This document shows positions 11,991 to 23,649 of a stretch of DNA of 64,000 nucleotides, piece after piece; the first letter of the stretch is position 1; every line of letters starts with the position of its first letter. This DNA comes from Cyathus striatus (taxonomy: Eukaryota; Basidiomycota; Agaricomycetes; Agaricales; Nidulariaceae). The stretch is from contig JAOVFP010000018.1 of the NCBI GenBank assembly GCA_025738555.1, positions 2,170,001-2,234,000 of the forward strand. The letters run 5' to 3'. Under the pieces are notes generated by a model. It worked only from the letters and a program-made list of their open reading frames with translations, was not told the DNA's origin and did not search any database. Made by a program: the position numbers and the translations under genes.

Positions 11991-13655
11991 TTCCCTCGCA
12001 TCTGAGCGCCATTCCCCCTTGCATATCTCCTTCCTCCCACGACGACGACGAGGAATGCAAGACGCCAACATCTCATCAACACATCTGGTATTTCTATCTC
12101 TTTATTATCTTATACCGCGTACTGACACCGCACAGTATAGGACCATACTCCTCCCCACTGGCACGTACGCAGACCCCTCTGACAATTGAGACACCGAATG
12201 TCCGACATATCTTCTTCTCTCCTCTTCCCCCTCCCCTCTCTCTCACTCCTCCACCTACATGAAAATGCCTACCCCCAGGCAATCATTGCAACCAAGGATA
12301 TCCGCCACCCACCGAACGCATTCGTACTCTTCGGCGCCGACTTTGTACGACAAAATCACGTCTCGGGTACGATCGAAGCTCTACCTGTATTACCGGTTCA
12401 AGCCTGTACATAACAAGAATATGAAGAAGGAAAAGAACGGAGGGAATGTGGACGATGGGGATATATGAGGTGGCGCATTTGTTGTTGGAGGGCGAAGGAG
12501 GAGGATGAGCTGGCACATGCTATGTTGAATCTTGATCGGATCAGGACTAGACCGGGGGGTGTTTTACCGCCTAGACGACCGTCCAGTGCACCGCTGCCAG
12601 GGGATTATGGATTTGGATGTAGAATTGCTATCCCATTCATCCCATTCCTCCAACTTACGCAACAGTTCCTTAAGCGCCCATCGAGCGTGCACATTCGGAT
12701 TCCGCAGACCAAGCAACCAGCGCCGTCAGAGCGTTGGAAACCTCCCACTCTTTCCTACCCTCTTCACCCTCCTGCACCAGCCGCAGACTGGAGGTGGAAT
12801 GTACCCCACGATGGACTCGAACCACTCCCTAAGCAGATACTTCCCTCTTCAACCCTGGCTTCCTGAATGGCTTCGGCACCTTTTCTTCCTCCTCTTACCC
12901 ACACTCATACGACACCCCGCCTCCCTATTCAATCAATCCCTTCGGAACGATGATCGAACTCGTTGCTCCCCTTTCGCAATCCATCTCCCCACTCCATTCA
13001 GCACACGATATAGGGTATACTCGCCGGAGTTTACGACGAAGGAGTCGTATGCTCCCACACCGGCAACATTGGTTAATCCCGGGCCGAGCAGAGGAAGGTA
13101 GAAACGTGGGGGGGTACAGCGTACTCTGGCTCTCCTGAACAACAGCAAGTCCTGGCTTCAGGACCGGTGATGTTTGATTCTGCATGGCCGTACGACCATC
13201 CTCAACAGCAGGTAGAGAATGATGTGTACGTGCAGCAGGGGTATATGAAGTACGATAGCGAGTATGGTGGACAAGATGTCGAGGCGGGTAGGTAGTGGCG
13301 AATGTGAGGGAGATTTGGACGAAGAGGTTGCTTGGGTTGATTCGAGGAGAGGAGGAGACGAGGTGTGCCTTTCCTGCAGCCTGCACAGAATCATTTCCTC
13401 AGGCGCCCTTCGAGCGCACTCGATTCATCCACATACAGCTCGTGCACATCCAGGTTTGGAAGGCCAAGTAATCCGCGCTAGAAACCTTCCACTGTTCCCT
13501 AACCTCTTCACCCTCCCGCACCAGCTGGAGGCTTGGATACACCTTAAGATGGACTTGGACCCACTCCCCGGAGTAGATACTTCCCTCTTTGACTTCGGTT
13601 TCCTCTCCAGCTTCGGCTCCTCGACTGAAATCTATTGGGTAAAATTTATCACTTA
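11990..13655 (+). pseudogene. HMG-box gene remnant, copy D (first half of box, duplicated tail)
   Basis: The best-preserved box start in the window lies at about 12285-12395: DIRHPPNAFVLFGADFVRQN followed by HVSGTIE. It then jumps to the post-box YRFKPVHNKNMKKEKNGGN segment in another frame, so about 45 central box codons are deleted. The C-terminal region follows at 12465-13260 in several frames. A second partial copy of that region, starting at the PSSAFD-type segment, occupies 13340-13640. Further on, 13690-13800 has another VHNK-type fragment. Confidence 0.72.
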
Positions 13656-13659
13656 AGAG

Positions 13660-14133
13660 CTGTCAAGTGGTCCAATTAAAGCGACCCACTCCACTACTGC
13701 CTGAAGTAGGTGCACAACAAGGACACAATTAAGCACAAGGCAGCAAGTAACGTCGAGGATGAGGAGATGGGGAGCTTCGGAGCCGCTTTGGATAGGTAGA
13801 AGGTGTGCCCTGGATATTTGCCGAGACCGCTGATGTGCGTTAACGCGTTAAGTGCCTCGTTTCTCCTATCAGCGCAAGGAGCTAGTCCCTACATCGGCCA
13901 TTAAGCATATACAAACCCACCGGGTACATATCCTATACAGCGCCAACTGCACTTTTAGACCACAGATACAATTAGAAGTAGACGCTAAGCGTCTGCCATC
14001 CACTCGCTTTTCACTCGCTTCTTATTCCAGTGTAGTATCTTAAATATAACTCTTTATCAACCTCAATAAATATTCCTCACTCGTCCTGTCATATTCCCGG
14101 AATTAACGCCCCACCAGGGCAAGTGTCCAGTAG
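13660..14133. other. Intergenic
   Basis: Apart from the short VHNK-type HMG-family fragment near 13690-13800, no gene or structured repeat is visible before the TIR element at 14134. The truncation junction near 13650 ('gtcaagtggtccaatt') resembles the one ending copy G near 21470, which suggests a shared ancestral breakpoint. Confidence 0.4.
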
Positions 14134-14780
14134 CACTCCTGTCTGGCAAACTTTTTGCCATTCGCAAAATCCATCCAAATTCGACCTCAATTATTTTAAA
14201 TATTGACTGAACATTTTGGCTGTCGCAAAATGTTCACTATTGGTTAGTGAAAAATCGTAGACAAATATTACATTTTGTACATATTTTGTATGAATACAAA
14301 TGATTCTTATTGTTCTAATTTTAGCTTCATCAAAATAAGTGTCAAATGTAACCTTGTGAACATGTTTTGACCTCACGCAAAATTTATTGTTTTGCATGAC
14401 TGCAAAACCCATGCAGAATGAAACATTTTGCTTTTGCTCTTAAAATAACAGAACTGCTGAACCCGTTATTTTAAGAGAAAAAGCAAAATGTTTCATTTTG
14501 CACGGGTTTTGCAGTCATGCAAAACAATAAATTTTGCGTGAGGTCAAAACATGTTCACAAGGTTACATTTGACACTTATTTTGATGAAGCTAAAATTAGA
14601 ACAATAAGAATCATTTGTATTCATACAAAATATGTACAAAATGTAATATTTGTCTATGATTTTGCATCAGCCAATAGTGATAATATTGCATCAACCAAAA
14701 TGTTTAGTCAATATTTAAAATAATTGAGGTCGAAGTTGGATGAATTTTGCGAATGGCAAAAAAGTCGCCAGACAGGAGTG
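14134..14780. mobile_element. 647-bp foldback TIR element, CACT ends with TAG target duplication
   Basis: This is an almost complete palindrome: left arm 14134 to about 14445 and right arm about 14465 to 14780 are near-identical reverse complements around a short loop. The ends are CACTCCTGTCTGGC and its complement. The trinucleotide TAG lies directly outside both ends (14131-14133 and 14781-14783). CACT ends with a 3-bp duplication fit the CACTA (EnSpm/CMC) superfamily. It is non-autonomous. The two same-looking open frames on opposite strands are simply the two arms. Confidence 0.78.
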
Positions 14781-14981
14781 TAGGTTAGATTATGAGTGCC
14801 GTCCATGTGAATAGATACTTAGTAATCTGATGCCATCAACATATGTACAGCAGTGCATGTACAGCATACGCCTCTCAATCATAATGCATAATCACTCATC
14901 GATTGCTTTCAAGTGAGTCGATAAACCATTCAGCTAACAAGACGCTCGTTTCTTACGTTTTATTAAGCTCAGGATCACTCA

Positions 14982-17900
14982 TGGACTCTCCATTCCAACA
15001 ATACCTCCGTACCAACTATGTGCCTACTGTCGACGAGGCAAAGCAAATTCAGGACGTATTGGAGATCTCAGGCCACGGCCTTCATTGTATTGACACTGAG
15101 ATCGACAAGCTACAACGGCAATTAGACCTGCTTCAAGAAAAACGCTCGGGAATAATCAACTTTGTTGAACAGCATAGAGCTTTGTTATCGCCTGCTCGAA
15201 AGCTTACTCAGGATATCGTCGAAGAGATATTCATAGCTTGCCTTCATCAGTAAATCTGACAACGCATTATTTTGATCTTTCATCACGTTAGCTTTTACGC
15301 GTGACATTTACTTTCAAATTCCGGCTTAGCTTCTCCTTCCGCACCATTTCATGTCCCGACGTTCGCTTTTCTGCATCTTTCAATGCTTTGCTTCCACCAC
15401 GAACTTTCGCTTCAAGGGGCTTGCTTATTTGCGTTCGCAATTCGATGCCCAACTTTCGAGTTCTCTTTCAAACCAACTTTGAAGTCACAAAGTGTCTTTC
15501 ACGAGATGGGCTCCAATATGCTGGACATAGTACTACAGATGCACAGGAGATTGTTCCAGCTGGAAGTATAATTCCTACAGTGCTGAGTAGCCATATTACC
15601 GTGCTCTAAATTACTCTCACTGACCTTATATTCCCTTAACTTAGTCACTGTCAATGCAACATGCTCACCACTCACCGGCACACTCACTAACGCCACTCAC
15701 CAACGTTCTATAGCAGAACTATCACCACTTTTTAACTTCAACTACCTATCCCTCAGGTCTCAACACTCGCCATTGCATGGTGCACACCAATCCTTTGTCT
15801 AAGTTTTCTTGTCAACACAAGAGCTGTCGAAATTGAAATGTGAAGGATCTGGACAAGCCCTGGTCCCAGTAACCATTTGATGTCGAGAGTCGAGACGTCG
15901 AATAGCCTCTAATAGCCGAGACGGAAGGTGTTGGGTACCTGAAATCACGCCATATTTTTTAAAACTCCAATTCCGAGTGTACTCTGGACTTAGTTGGAGC
16001 CCAACCAAAGCCCAACGAGTTTTAACCTTCAACCTTCACTAGCACCCCCCGCCCACCTTCACTACCAATGTTCTCCATGCACCCGGGGCCACACTCAAAT
16101 TGAACACGACAGGTACGCGGCGATAGTGAATGCCATAAAATCACTAAATCACCCAATGTCCTTTAGACAGTTTCCCACTCGTCAACCAGCGTGTGTTCAA
16201 GCTCACTGACCCTAAAGTTGAATGCTAAGTTCAAACTTTTACTTAATCCAACTAATTTTTCGGTGAACGTACAGTAGCTTGATAGCTCTTTTTGCAAGAA
16301 CATCATAATAACTGTAAGCATTGTGCTATCAGGATGTCACCCCCGCGGCTTGCAATGGCTTGTGAGTACTGGTTAGGCAGGTGGTTGAGATGGTGGTTAC
16401 TTTGAGTACGTCTACTATGTTTTTATGAATGGTATTCAATTCTAAACGCCATTCTAAGTGATAGCTCCTTTGAAACCTGGAGGTTAGTGATGCAGGGGAA
16501 ATGCGACAAGAGAGAGGTGAAGTTGGGCTATATATGAACCGAGCGGGAGAATATATCGGTTCTATATTCATAATTATTGTATAGACTACATATATATTCT
16601 TTTATACTGTTGTTTTAATATAACCACTAAATTCAATGATTTTATATCGATATTGCCCAATAAATACGGCCGCTTTTAAAATATCCAGGCATATTCAACG
16701 TTTCCTTTCTGAAGACAACAAAGCTTTGAAAGATATCGGTAGTTACTTTCAGCATCTTTTCAGGGGCTTTGAAATATGATTTTGGCGTTGCGAAGCTTGG
16801 CGCGACGTTAATCGAAAATGACCTATCGTTAGGAAGTCATGTCACGTTGATGTCTTTGATGTCATTAATATCGCTTCGGACTTTTAAAGACATCAAAAGA
16901 TAAAAATAATGCGATGTCAGATTTACTGATGTTCCAGAAGATCGAAACCCTTATATGAGTGCTATGGAAGCTCCAGTGCTATTAACTCGGATCTGCAGTT
17001 CGTGGAGGAGAATTGCCCTTTTTACACCACGGATATGGTCAGCAATCTATATTGCTCTTCCTGATATTATAAGAGGAGAATACCCAGTACCAAACTATCT
17101 CTCGATGGAGGAAGAACTCGTGATCCAAACATTAGATAGGCAGCAAGCTGCTGTAAAGGAATGGCTCGGCAGGTCTGGAGCATGCCCATTGTCAATATTC
17201 ATTTATCCAATCCATGACCCGAGTTTTCCCACTTATAATAATAACGCTGAAGCTGAAGCGTATTACAACACTAAGCAGAAAATCCGGCTACTACATCAGC
17301 AATTTTTCCATGACATCATATTCCCTTACCATCAACGTTGGTACAGCTTGGATATCTCCTTCATGGATACTCTACGAGGAAGTTTGCTCGAGATTGGACT
17401 GAAGACTGAAGACCTGAAAATTTTGAAGGAACTCTGTATCACTCGTAAAGTACAACATGGATCGGAACAACCGGGGTTTCAATGGAAGGACATTATTTCC
17501 TTTTTATCTTTGAATGTCACCTCCGCCAAGTTTTACAACATACCCACCCACTCTTCAGATATATATTCTGTCCCGCTACATGCAGGCTGGGGACGGCTTA
17601 CAGAGCTGAACTTATATCTGGATCAGGGTCACTTTATTAGCACAAATCTGACTCATTTTGCATTTGCCATTATCTGCCGCTGCCAATTGTTAAAGACATT
17701 GAAGTTGGGAATAAGCTTCATTGGACGCTATGGTAATTCAATCTCAGAAGAAAGTGGAGGCAATATCACCCTTCATCATCTAACGACATTGAGCCTCGCA
17801 GTACCCGCATCAACTGGTGTCTTGAACTTTTTGAAGCGCTTATACCTTCCTTCGATAGATGAATTAAACATTCAAGTTTATAAAAATTATAACGATGATG

Positions 17901-18505
17901 TCTTTGGAATTTGCGAAGAAATCGTAAAGTCACTGCTACGTATCCACGGAGGTTGTCATTCTTTGGTACTACATGTACCTGATTGGCTGAACTCCACCGA
18001 AAATCTAGTGCAGGTCCTTAAATCCATGCCATGTCTTAAATATCTGAAGGTCTCGTCAAACGATATTAACACTTATCAATGGGGCCCGCAAACCGAATGG
18101 TCGGGCCTACCAATTCAAACACATTCTAAGGATATCATCAACGATGATCTACTGCATGCACTCACACCACTAGGGAAAGAGTATTCCGATATAATTTGCC
18201 CCCAGCTAGAGGGACTCGAATGCGATACTGGCATATTGACAGGCATCACAGAGTCCACCCTAAAAGATTTTGTGAAGGCTCGCAAAGGGGACCAGCGAAT
18301 CGCCTCTCTTCGTCGGTTATCATTATTCATCAACGACTTTAAGATAAAAGAAAATCCTAAAGACGAAAAACTGTCGTTGGGAACAGATTTCGCTGTTTTC
18401 TTTAGAAAGCCTGCCAGACGCGCTTTGGATTCTAATTTGGGGGGCGCTGTAACACATCAGTTCGATGTAAATCCCGCCCCTATTGAAGTTTACACTGAAA
18501 TATAG
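14982..18505 (+). pseudogene. Long F-box-like protein gene split by a transposon
   Basis: The 5' part (from the ATG at 14982) encodes MDSPFQQYLRTNYVPTVDEA, a leucine-rich coiled coil (residues about 35-70) and RKLTQDIVEEIFIACL, the F-box-like start. It is then cut at 15244 by an inserted element that adds a stop within a few codons. The frame resumes at 16932 and is open to 18505 (PYMSAMEAPVLLTRICSSWR onward, about 520 residues). It is colinear with the intact paralog at 26532-28346. That paralog has the uninterrupted sequence at the insertion site, so the break is precise. F-box proteins recruit substrates to SCF ubiquitin ligases. The upstream region with a 5'UTR intron (donor near 14914) also matches the paralog. 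The rest of the frame being intact implies a fairly recent insertion. Confidence 0.85.
15245..16931. mobile_element. 1.69-kb TIR element inserted in the F-box gene
   Basis: The ends are inverted repeats starting CATCAGTAAATCTGACA, with similarity continuing about 35 bp ('cgcattattttNatcttt'). TT lies on both sides (15243-15244 and 16932-16933), and the uninterrupted paralog has a single TT there, which supports a 2-bp duplication; a TTC reading is also possible. No transposase was recognised inside, so it appears non-autonomous. I cannot assign a superfamily. Confidence 0.8.
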
Positions 18506-19633
18506 ATTCGTTACGGTTTACTTATCCACACTGTATGAAATCACTATATAGGTTTCGTAAGAAATAAATTATTCTGAATCGTGACTCAGCAGTAGGCAAT
18601 CATTGGAACCAAGGATATATCCCTCACGCACTGAACATATTTATGGTCTTCCGCGCCGACTTTGTATGACAAATCACGTCCCGGGTACTATCAAAATGAA
18701 CCACGGCTCCCTCTCGAAACTACTAACACAAGCTCGAACTCGACCCCCGAGCAGAAAGAATCCGGGACCATCGTGCACATGCAGCCAAGAAGGAGCATAA
18801 GAGATTGTACCCCAACTACAGGCTATCCTGTATACAACAAGAACATGAAGACAGAGAAGAGTGACGGGAATGTGGAAGAGGCGAGGAGGCGAAGTTGTTA
18901 CTGGACGAGAAGGAGGGTGATGAGCTGGCGCGCCGCATGCTGTGTTGGATCTTGATCTGATGAGGGTGAGTCCTAGTGGAGTGATGCCTCCTATGAGGCC
19001 GTCCAGCATCCCTTTGCCAGTGGATTGTGGTGCTTTCGGTGGTGTCACTCTATGCCTTTCCTCCGACCTACGCAGAATCCGTTCCTCCGCCGCACTCCGA
19101 GCGCATTCGATTCCAGCCCATATAACCCTTACGCATTCGGATTCCGCAGACCAAGCAATCAGCGCTGATAAGGCGCTGGCAACCTCCCTCCGGATTCGGC
19201 TCTTCCTCTTCGTCGTATACCTAGTACGAAGCACCACCACCATACTCAATCAACCCATTCGGAACAATAAACAAACTCGTCTCTTCCCTTTCGCACTACA
19301 TCTCCCCACTCCAGGTTTCGCAAGATATGGAAGTGTTTTCCCCGGAGGAGATTCTTATGCCTCCACATCGGCGACGCTCGTGGATCCTGAGAGTCCGTGG
19401 CCTGGATCTGGATCGGAGAGGATGGTAGATGTTAGGAATGGAGAAAGCGAAGGGGGTACGGCGTACTCTAGCTCTCCTGAACCCCTCGAATCGCACAATA
19501 CCCAACCTATGTTAGCCCCAGTACCCGTGATGTTCAATTCTACCTGGTCGTACGAGCATCTTAAACAGCAGGTATACAACGATATGTATGCGCAGCAGGG
19601 GTATATGGAATATGAGGGGGAGTATGGGCGATA

Positions 19634-20403
19634 CTGTACTAATTGAAATACTTCGGCATCCTTGGGTGTGCGTGACAGCCCCAACCACTGAATGCCTTCG
19701 TCAGTTGTCAATTTCCGACGTGACAATTACTGATATTTCGGCAGGTTAACTTACTAATCTATTTCTTTTTGTAAATCTTAATGGTGTAGTGGTATTTCGT
19801 GGTGATTTTGACGCATTTGAAGCGTTGACATGAGCAGGTGGTCGTGAGTTTGATTCTATCTCGTTAATATATATTTTCTATATATCTCTGGTGCACATGT
19901 TAAGTATTCTGGCTAAAGACGGTAACTACTATTGCCGCTGTCAGACAGTACCATTATTACCATATGGTACGAGTATGTAATTGCAAGAATTCTTCTTTGC
20001 AATTCCGTACCACGTACACATGGCTGCCCAACGGAAGGAGGCAGCCCTTTCTATTCCTGGTGCCCTTCGTTCTCTAATTGTACCAAAGCCCAATAATTCT
20101 ATCCTTGAACTACTCCACATTCTACTACCAACCATACACGTTACAACTTACCGATATTTTTGGCACCATCATGATGAAGATACCTCAGACGTTGAGTAAG
20201 TACTTAGAATTGATTTACCATATGTATATGATTGCTAATGTACTAACGGAAGTGATTCCCCGGGTTTTGAGACTTGAAATCGAAGGTTTTTTGAACCGTT
20301 TGAACTTTCGTCAGTTGCCGTCGTGACGCGTGACATGTACCAAATTTCGGCACGTCAGGTAGCTCCGTGACGCGTGACTGCCGAAGTATTTCAATTAGTA
20401 CAG
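19634..20403. mobile_element. 770-bp TA-flanked TIR element carrying a tRNA-like segment
   Basis: The inverted ends start CTGTACTAATTGAAATACTT and match for about 25 bp. TA flanks both sides (19632-19633 and 20404-20405). Removing the element rejoins the 3' flank of HMG copy F as seen in copy I, so the boundaries are supported by a filled/empty comparison. No transposase was found. It is a Tc1/mariner-like MITE by its TA duplication. Confidence 0.78.
19775..19867 (+). other. Degenerate tRNA-like sequence inside the MITE
   Basis: An A-box-like TGGTGTAGTGG (from 19782) and a B-box-like GAGTTTGATTC (near 19847) are present. Between them a perfect 5-bp stem/7-nt loop lies at 19810-19826 (GACGC/ATTTGAA/GCGTT, with one G-U pair). 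The T stem is poor and the spacing between boxes is too long for a normal tRNA, so this is a tRNA-derived relic (SINE-like promoter), not a working tRNA gene. Confidence 0.45.
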
Positions 20404-20759
20404 TATGTTGAGGCGAGTCAGGCTTTTGAGAGTTTGTGGTGTGCGCCTGGCGCTAAGGGGGGGTTTCGGTATCATTATTCGTCTGTTTGTGTGGGTTTTT
20501 TGTTTGCTTTTTGTTTTTGTTTTTGCTTTTTCCGCTCCGTTCCGTTATGTTCATGTTCCATCGACCCACCTCATACGGTTCTATTATGAATACCCCGGCT
20601 CTATGAATACCCACTCATTGATCTCGTTTCTTTTATATATATATCATATCATATCGTCTCAACCCTGTAGCGCTTTAGCTTTAGCCTTCCGTCTCGTGTC
20701 TCGTATCATTTTGAAGTGTGGCGATATAATCTCGTCACGAAAGCGCCAACCTCTCGGCA

Positions 20760-21480
20760 ATCATCGCAGTGAAGGATACACTCCCCGCCTTCTTCTTCCG
20801 CACTGGCTTTGTGCAACAAAATGATGTCCCTGGTGCTATCGAAATGAACCACGGCTCCCTGTCGAATCTACTAGCACAAGTTCCGACTCGACGAGTAGAA
20901 GGAATCCAGGACTGTCGTGCAAATGCAGCCAAGGAGGAGCATAAGAAAGTACACTCACACTACCGGTAGCCTGTCCACAACAAGAACAAGAAGACGGAGA
21001 AGAATAAACGGAATGTGGACGATGGGGAGATGTGAGAAGGCGGCGCAGTTGTTGGAGGAGGGGGAAGAAGGGTGATGAGCTGGTGCATGTTGTGTTGGAT
21101 CTTGACCAGATGAGGGCGAGTCCTCAGGCTAGGGCTCCTCCTAGAAGGCCCGTCAGTGTCCTGCTGCAAGTGGATTATGGTTTTGGTGTGAAATTGCTTT
21201 GCTTTCTGTACCTTTCTTGCAGTACTGTATGCTCAGAATCAATTCCTCAGGTGCCCATCGAGCGTATTCGATTCGTCTGCATACAGCCCGTACTCATTCG
21301 GGTTTAGAAGGCGTGACCAGCGCAGGCAACCTCCCCCTCTTCCCTACCCCCTTCACCCACCTGCACCAGCCACACGCTTGGATACACCTCAAGATGAACT
21401 CGTACCCACTCCTCGAAGCAGATACTTCCCTCTTCAACCTCGGGTTCCTCTCCGGCTTCGGCTTAAGGATGGTCAAGTAG
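20760..21480 (+). pseudogene. HMG-box gene remnant, copy G
   Basis: The box region is open without an internal stop at 20769-20969: AFFFRTGFVQQNDVPGAIEM, then NHGSLSNLLAQV, then AAKEEHKKVHSHYR, then a stop replacing the usual FKPVHNK. The helix-2 part corresponding to WR.LPE is garbled and there is no ATG upstream, so this is unlikely to be expressed as a protein. The C-terminal segments follow to about 21470 in several frames (RRPVSVLLQVDYGFG, IPQVPIERIRF, ADTSLFNLGFLSGFG), then the copy stops at the 'gtcaagtagtccaatt' junction. Confidence 0.68.
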
Positions 21481-23330
21481 TCCAATTGATGTCATTCCTG
21501 CATTAACTTAGGATCCACTGTTTATCCTTTTGTTTTCTTATTTTGTGTGCTTTCTACGTATTGAGTTTCAATATATTCAACGAGAGGTTTCTGTTAGCCA
21601 AGGCACAGTGACTTTGTGGTACTTATGGACTTAGCTAGTTGTTGGTTGCCATTCTTCGGCCCGATCTTTCTTTTATTTTCTTGTACGTCATAAGTAACTT
21701 TTGTCGACGTATTGGCAATCACGATGTTTATGTTAAATACATTACAGCTGATTCCAAAATCCTAGGCCGTTTCTAAAAATTCTAGCATATAGCTTCACGT
21801 GCTAAAATGACATCATGTTACATATTTGGTTAAGTGCTCCACGGGCGGTACTAACTACCATAGTCCGGACTTCAGTTCTCTGAGCCCCCACTGTGTGAAT
21901 ACGACGCACTGAGTGCTGAGCACGCCACCTCCAATAATGACGAAAATGCAACATAAAAATCCTACCTACCCTTCCGACGAGAGCACTTTAAGTCATGGAC
22001 ACTGAGGATGAGTGTAAGTAACATCGTTGGAGCCCGGGGGGCAAGGTGGGGCTCGGGTACCACATTTGGAAATTTCTCAGCACGTGGAACATGTGTGTAT
22101 TCTTGAAAACGGCCTAGGATTTTGGAATCAGCTGTAAGGCAATGTGACTTAACGGTACTTATGTACTTAGTTAGTACCTGGCCTTAGCTTCCAACAATGT
22201 GCTCATGTGTTTATTTATTTTATTTTTCTTGTGCTTTCGATATATTTTTTATCGATGCACTACACTGTATCACGCTGTTTATGTTAAGTATGTTAAGCAC
22301 GGTCAAGGCGAGAAGGCTTGATGGTAATCATATATTTATCCCATACTTGGTCATCTGTTGCCTTTCAGGATCCACGAGTGTTATTTCTCTTTTCTTTCTT
22401 GTGCAGCAGTGCTTTCTAAGTCTCTTTTACCGACATACCAATCACGCTGTTTACGTTAGGGGCCGTGGGGGAAGAACTTTTTAAATACTTGTCTTTTATA
22501 GATGTACCAATCACGCCGTTTATGTTGAAAACCATCAAGGCGTGATGACTTAATGGTACTTATGTACTTATCCTGGTTGTTCGTTGCCATTGGTTGTGTA
22601 TTATACTGTATAGCATATCTTCTCTTTTTTTGCCCGTGACCTGTAAGGATTTTTCATCCGCATACCACTGAATCACAGAGTATAGATTAAGCACTGTCAA
22701 TGTATGGCAACTTAATGGTACTTATGTACATAGCCAGTACTCATTCATTGGTTGTTCAATTCCTTGATCACATATAAAATTGGTTCTTGTTTTATCTTGT
22801 TTTAGATATGCTCAATGAACTGTTTCTGTTAGCCGAGACGCAGTGACTGGTACATGATTCTGCAATGTTTCTTTCTTCCTTTCTTTATTATGTGTTTTAA
22901 GTATCGAGTTAGTTCCGATTGAAGTAGTCAGACTTGGATTTGACTTCTTCAGGTACTTTATCGCCGACGTCCTAATCAATGATAACTTTCTTCAAGTTCT
23001 GGTTGGATACATTAAGGCACGATAACTTAATGGTATGTAATTGTCTAGCATCCAGTTGTTGATTGCCTTTTCTCCTGGATGTGTCTCGATTTTTTCTTGT
23101 GTTTTCTATATATCGAAGCTAGGTATATGCACTGAGCAATCCGATTAAAGCAGATGGCTTGCTTTTCTTTTCTTTTCTTTTCTTTTCTTTTTCAAATGCT
23201 TTCTAAGTATCACATTTAGAAATTCTCATAGAGCAATCCAATTGAAGTGGCGGGTTCATAGTAAGCACATGGCTTTGACTTGCTTTACTTTTTGTTGGCG
23301 TACTAATGATACTGTCTCAGTAAAGCACTA
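21480..23330. repeat. Diverged satellite-like tandem repeat array S1
   Basis: Recurring landmarks are 'ggca.a.tgactt.atggtacttatgtactta', 'gttg.ttgccat', 'cttgtgctttcta.gtatcga' and 'aatcacgctgttt..gtta'. They repeat irregularly, with the first landmark near 21600, 22138, 22308, 22540, 22700, 22840 and 23014. Units are roughly 150-280 bp and poorly conserved. A pure (tttct)n tract lies near 23161-23192. A MITE interrupts the array at 21745-22134. Confidence 0.65.
21745..22134. mobile_element. 390-bp TA-flanked MITE
   Basis: The inverted ends start CAGCTGATTCCAAAATCC and match for about 28 bp. TA lies at 21743-21744 and 22135-22136. The flanks rejoin to the array motif 'acattaaggca', as in undisturbed units elsewhere. 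No coding capacity. Confidence 0.78.
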
Positions 23331-23649
23331 TTCATTTCATCATGAATGCGTGACACTGTGGTCGCTCTGCACAACTAGTACAGTGCATAATAGAAATACA
23401 TAAGAATGGCAGCTTCTTCTTTCGAAAATAATATTTATGTTTGAAAGGAAGACGAGCCATAATCCCAACAAAACCAGGAATATAATTCGACCCTAACATA
23501 ACACCAATAACCTGGCTCATCACCTTGTACACTCATCTTTTCACAACCTCCGCCCCTTCTCCAATCCCCATGAGAAAACACCACCCACAGGTAAAAGCGG
23601 TCGCCGGGATATATACTCTGCCCATCCAACACATCCATGTTATTTCACA

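Larger units (their letters stand above)
18590..20760 (+). pseudogene. HMG-box gene remnant, copy F (interrupted by a MITE)
   Basis: Box pieces sit at about 18600-18830: a VFRADFV piece, NHVPGTIKMNHGSLSKLL, then HAAKKEHKRLYPNYR in another frame, with a stop right after the RADFV piece. The C-terminal region continues through 18880-19632 (RPSSIPLPVDCGAFGG, the PEPLESHNTQ segment, QQGYMEYEGEYGRY). The 3' flank is displaced to 20406-20760 by the 770-bp element at 19634. Its 5' end abuts the F-box 3' region, so the upstream exons are absent. Confidence 0.7.

Noticed and set aside
14191..14723. Two open frames on opposite strands with almost the same protein
   Set aside because: They are the two arms of the foldback element at 14134-14780, not genes.
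15301..15609. 102-codon frame inside the F-box insertion as a transposase
   Set aside because: No transposase motif; likely chance in a non-autonomous element.
19775..19867. A functional tRNA gene
   Set aside because: T-stem pairing is poor and the distance between A and B boxes is too long; kept only as a tRNA-like relic.
20769..20969. A small functional HMG protein from copy G
   Set aside because: No ATG, a stop right after the box, garbled helix 2, and flanking decay; the open frame starts with GTG.
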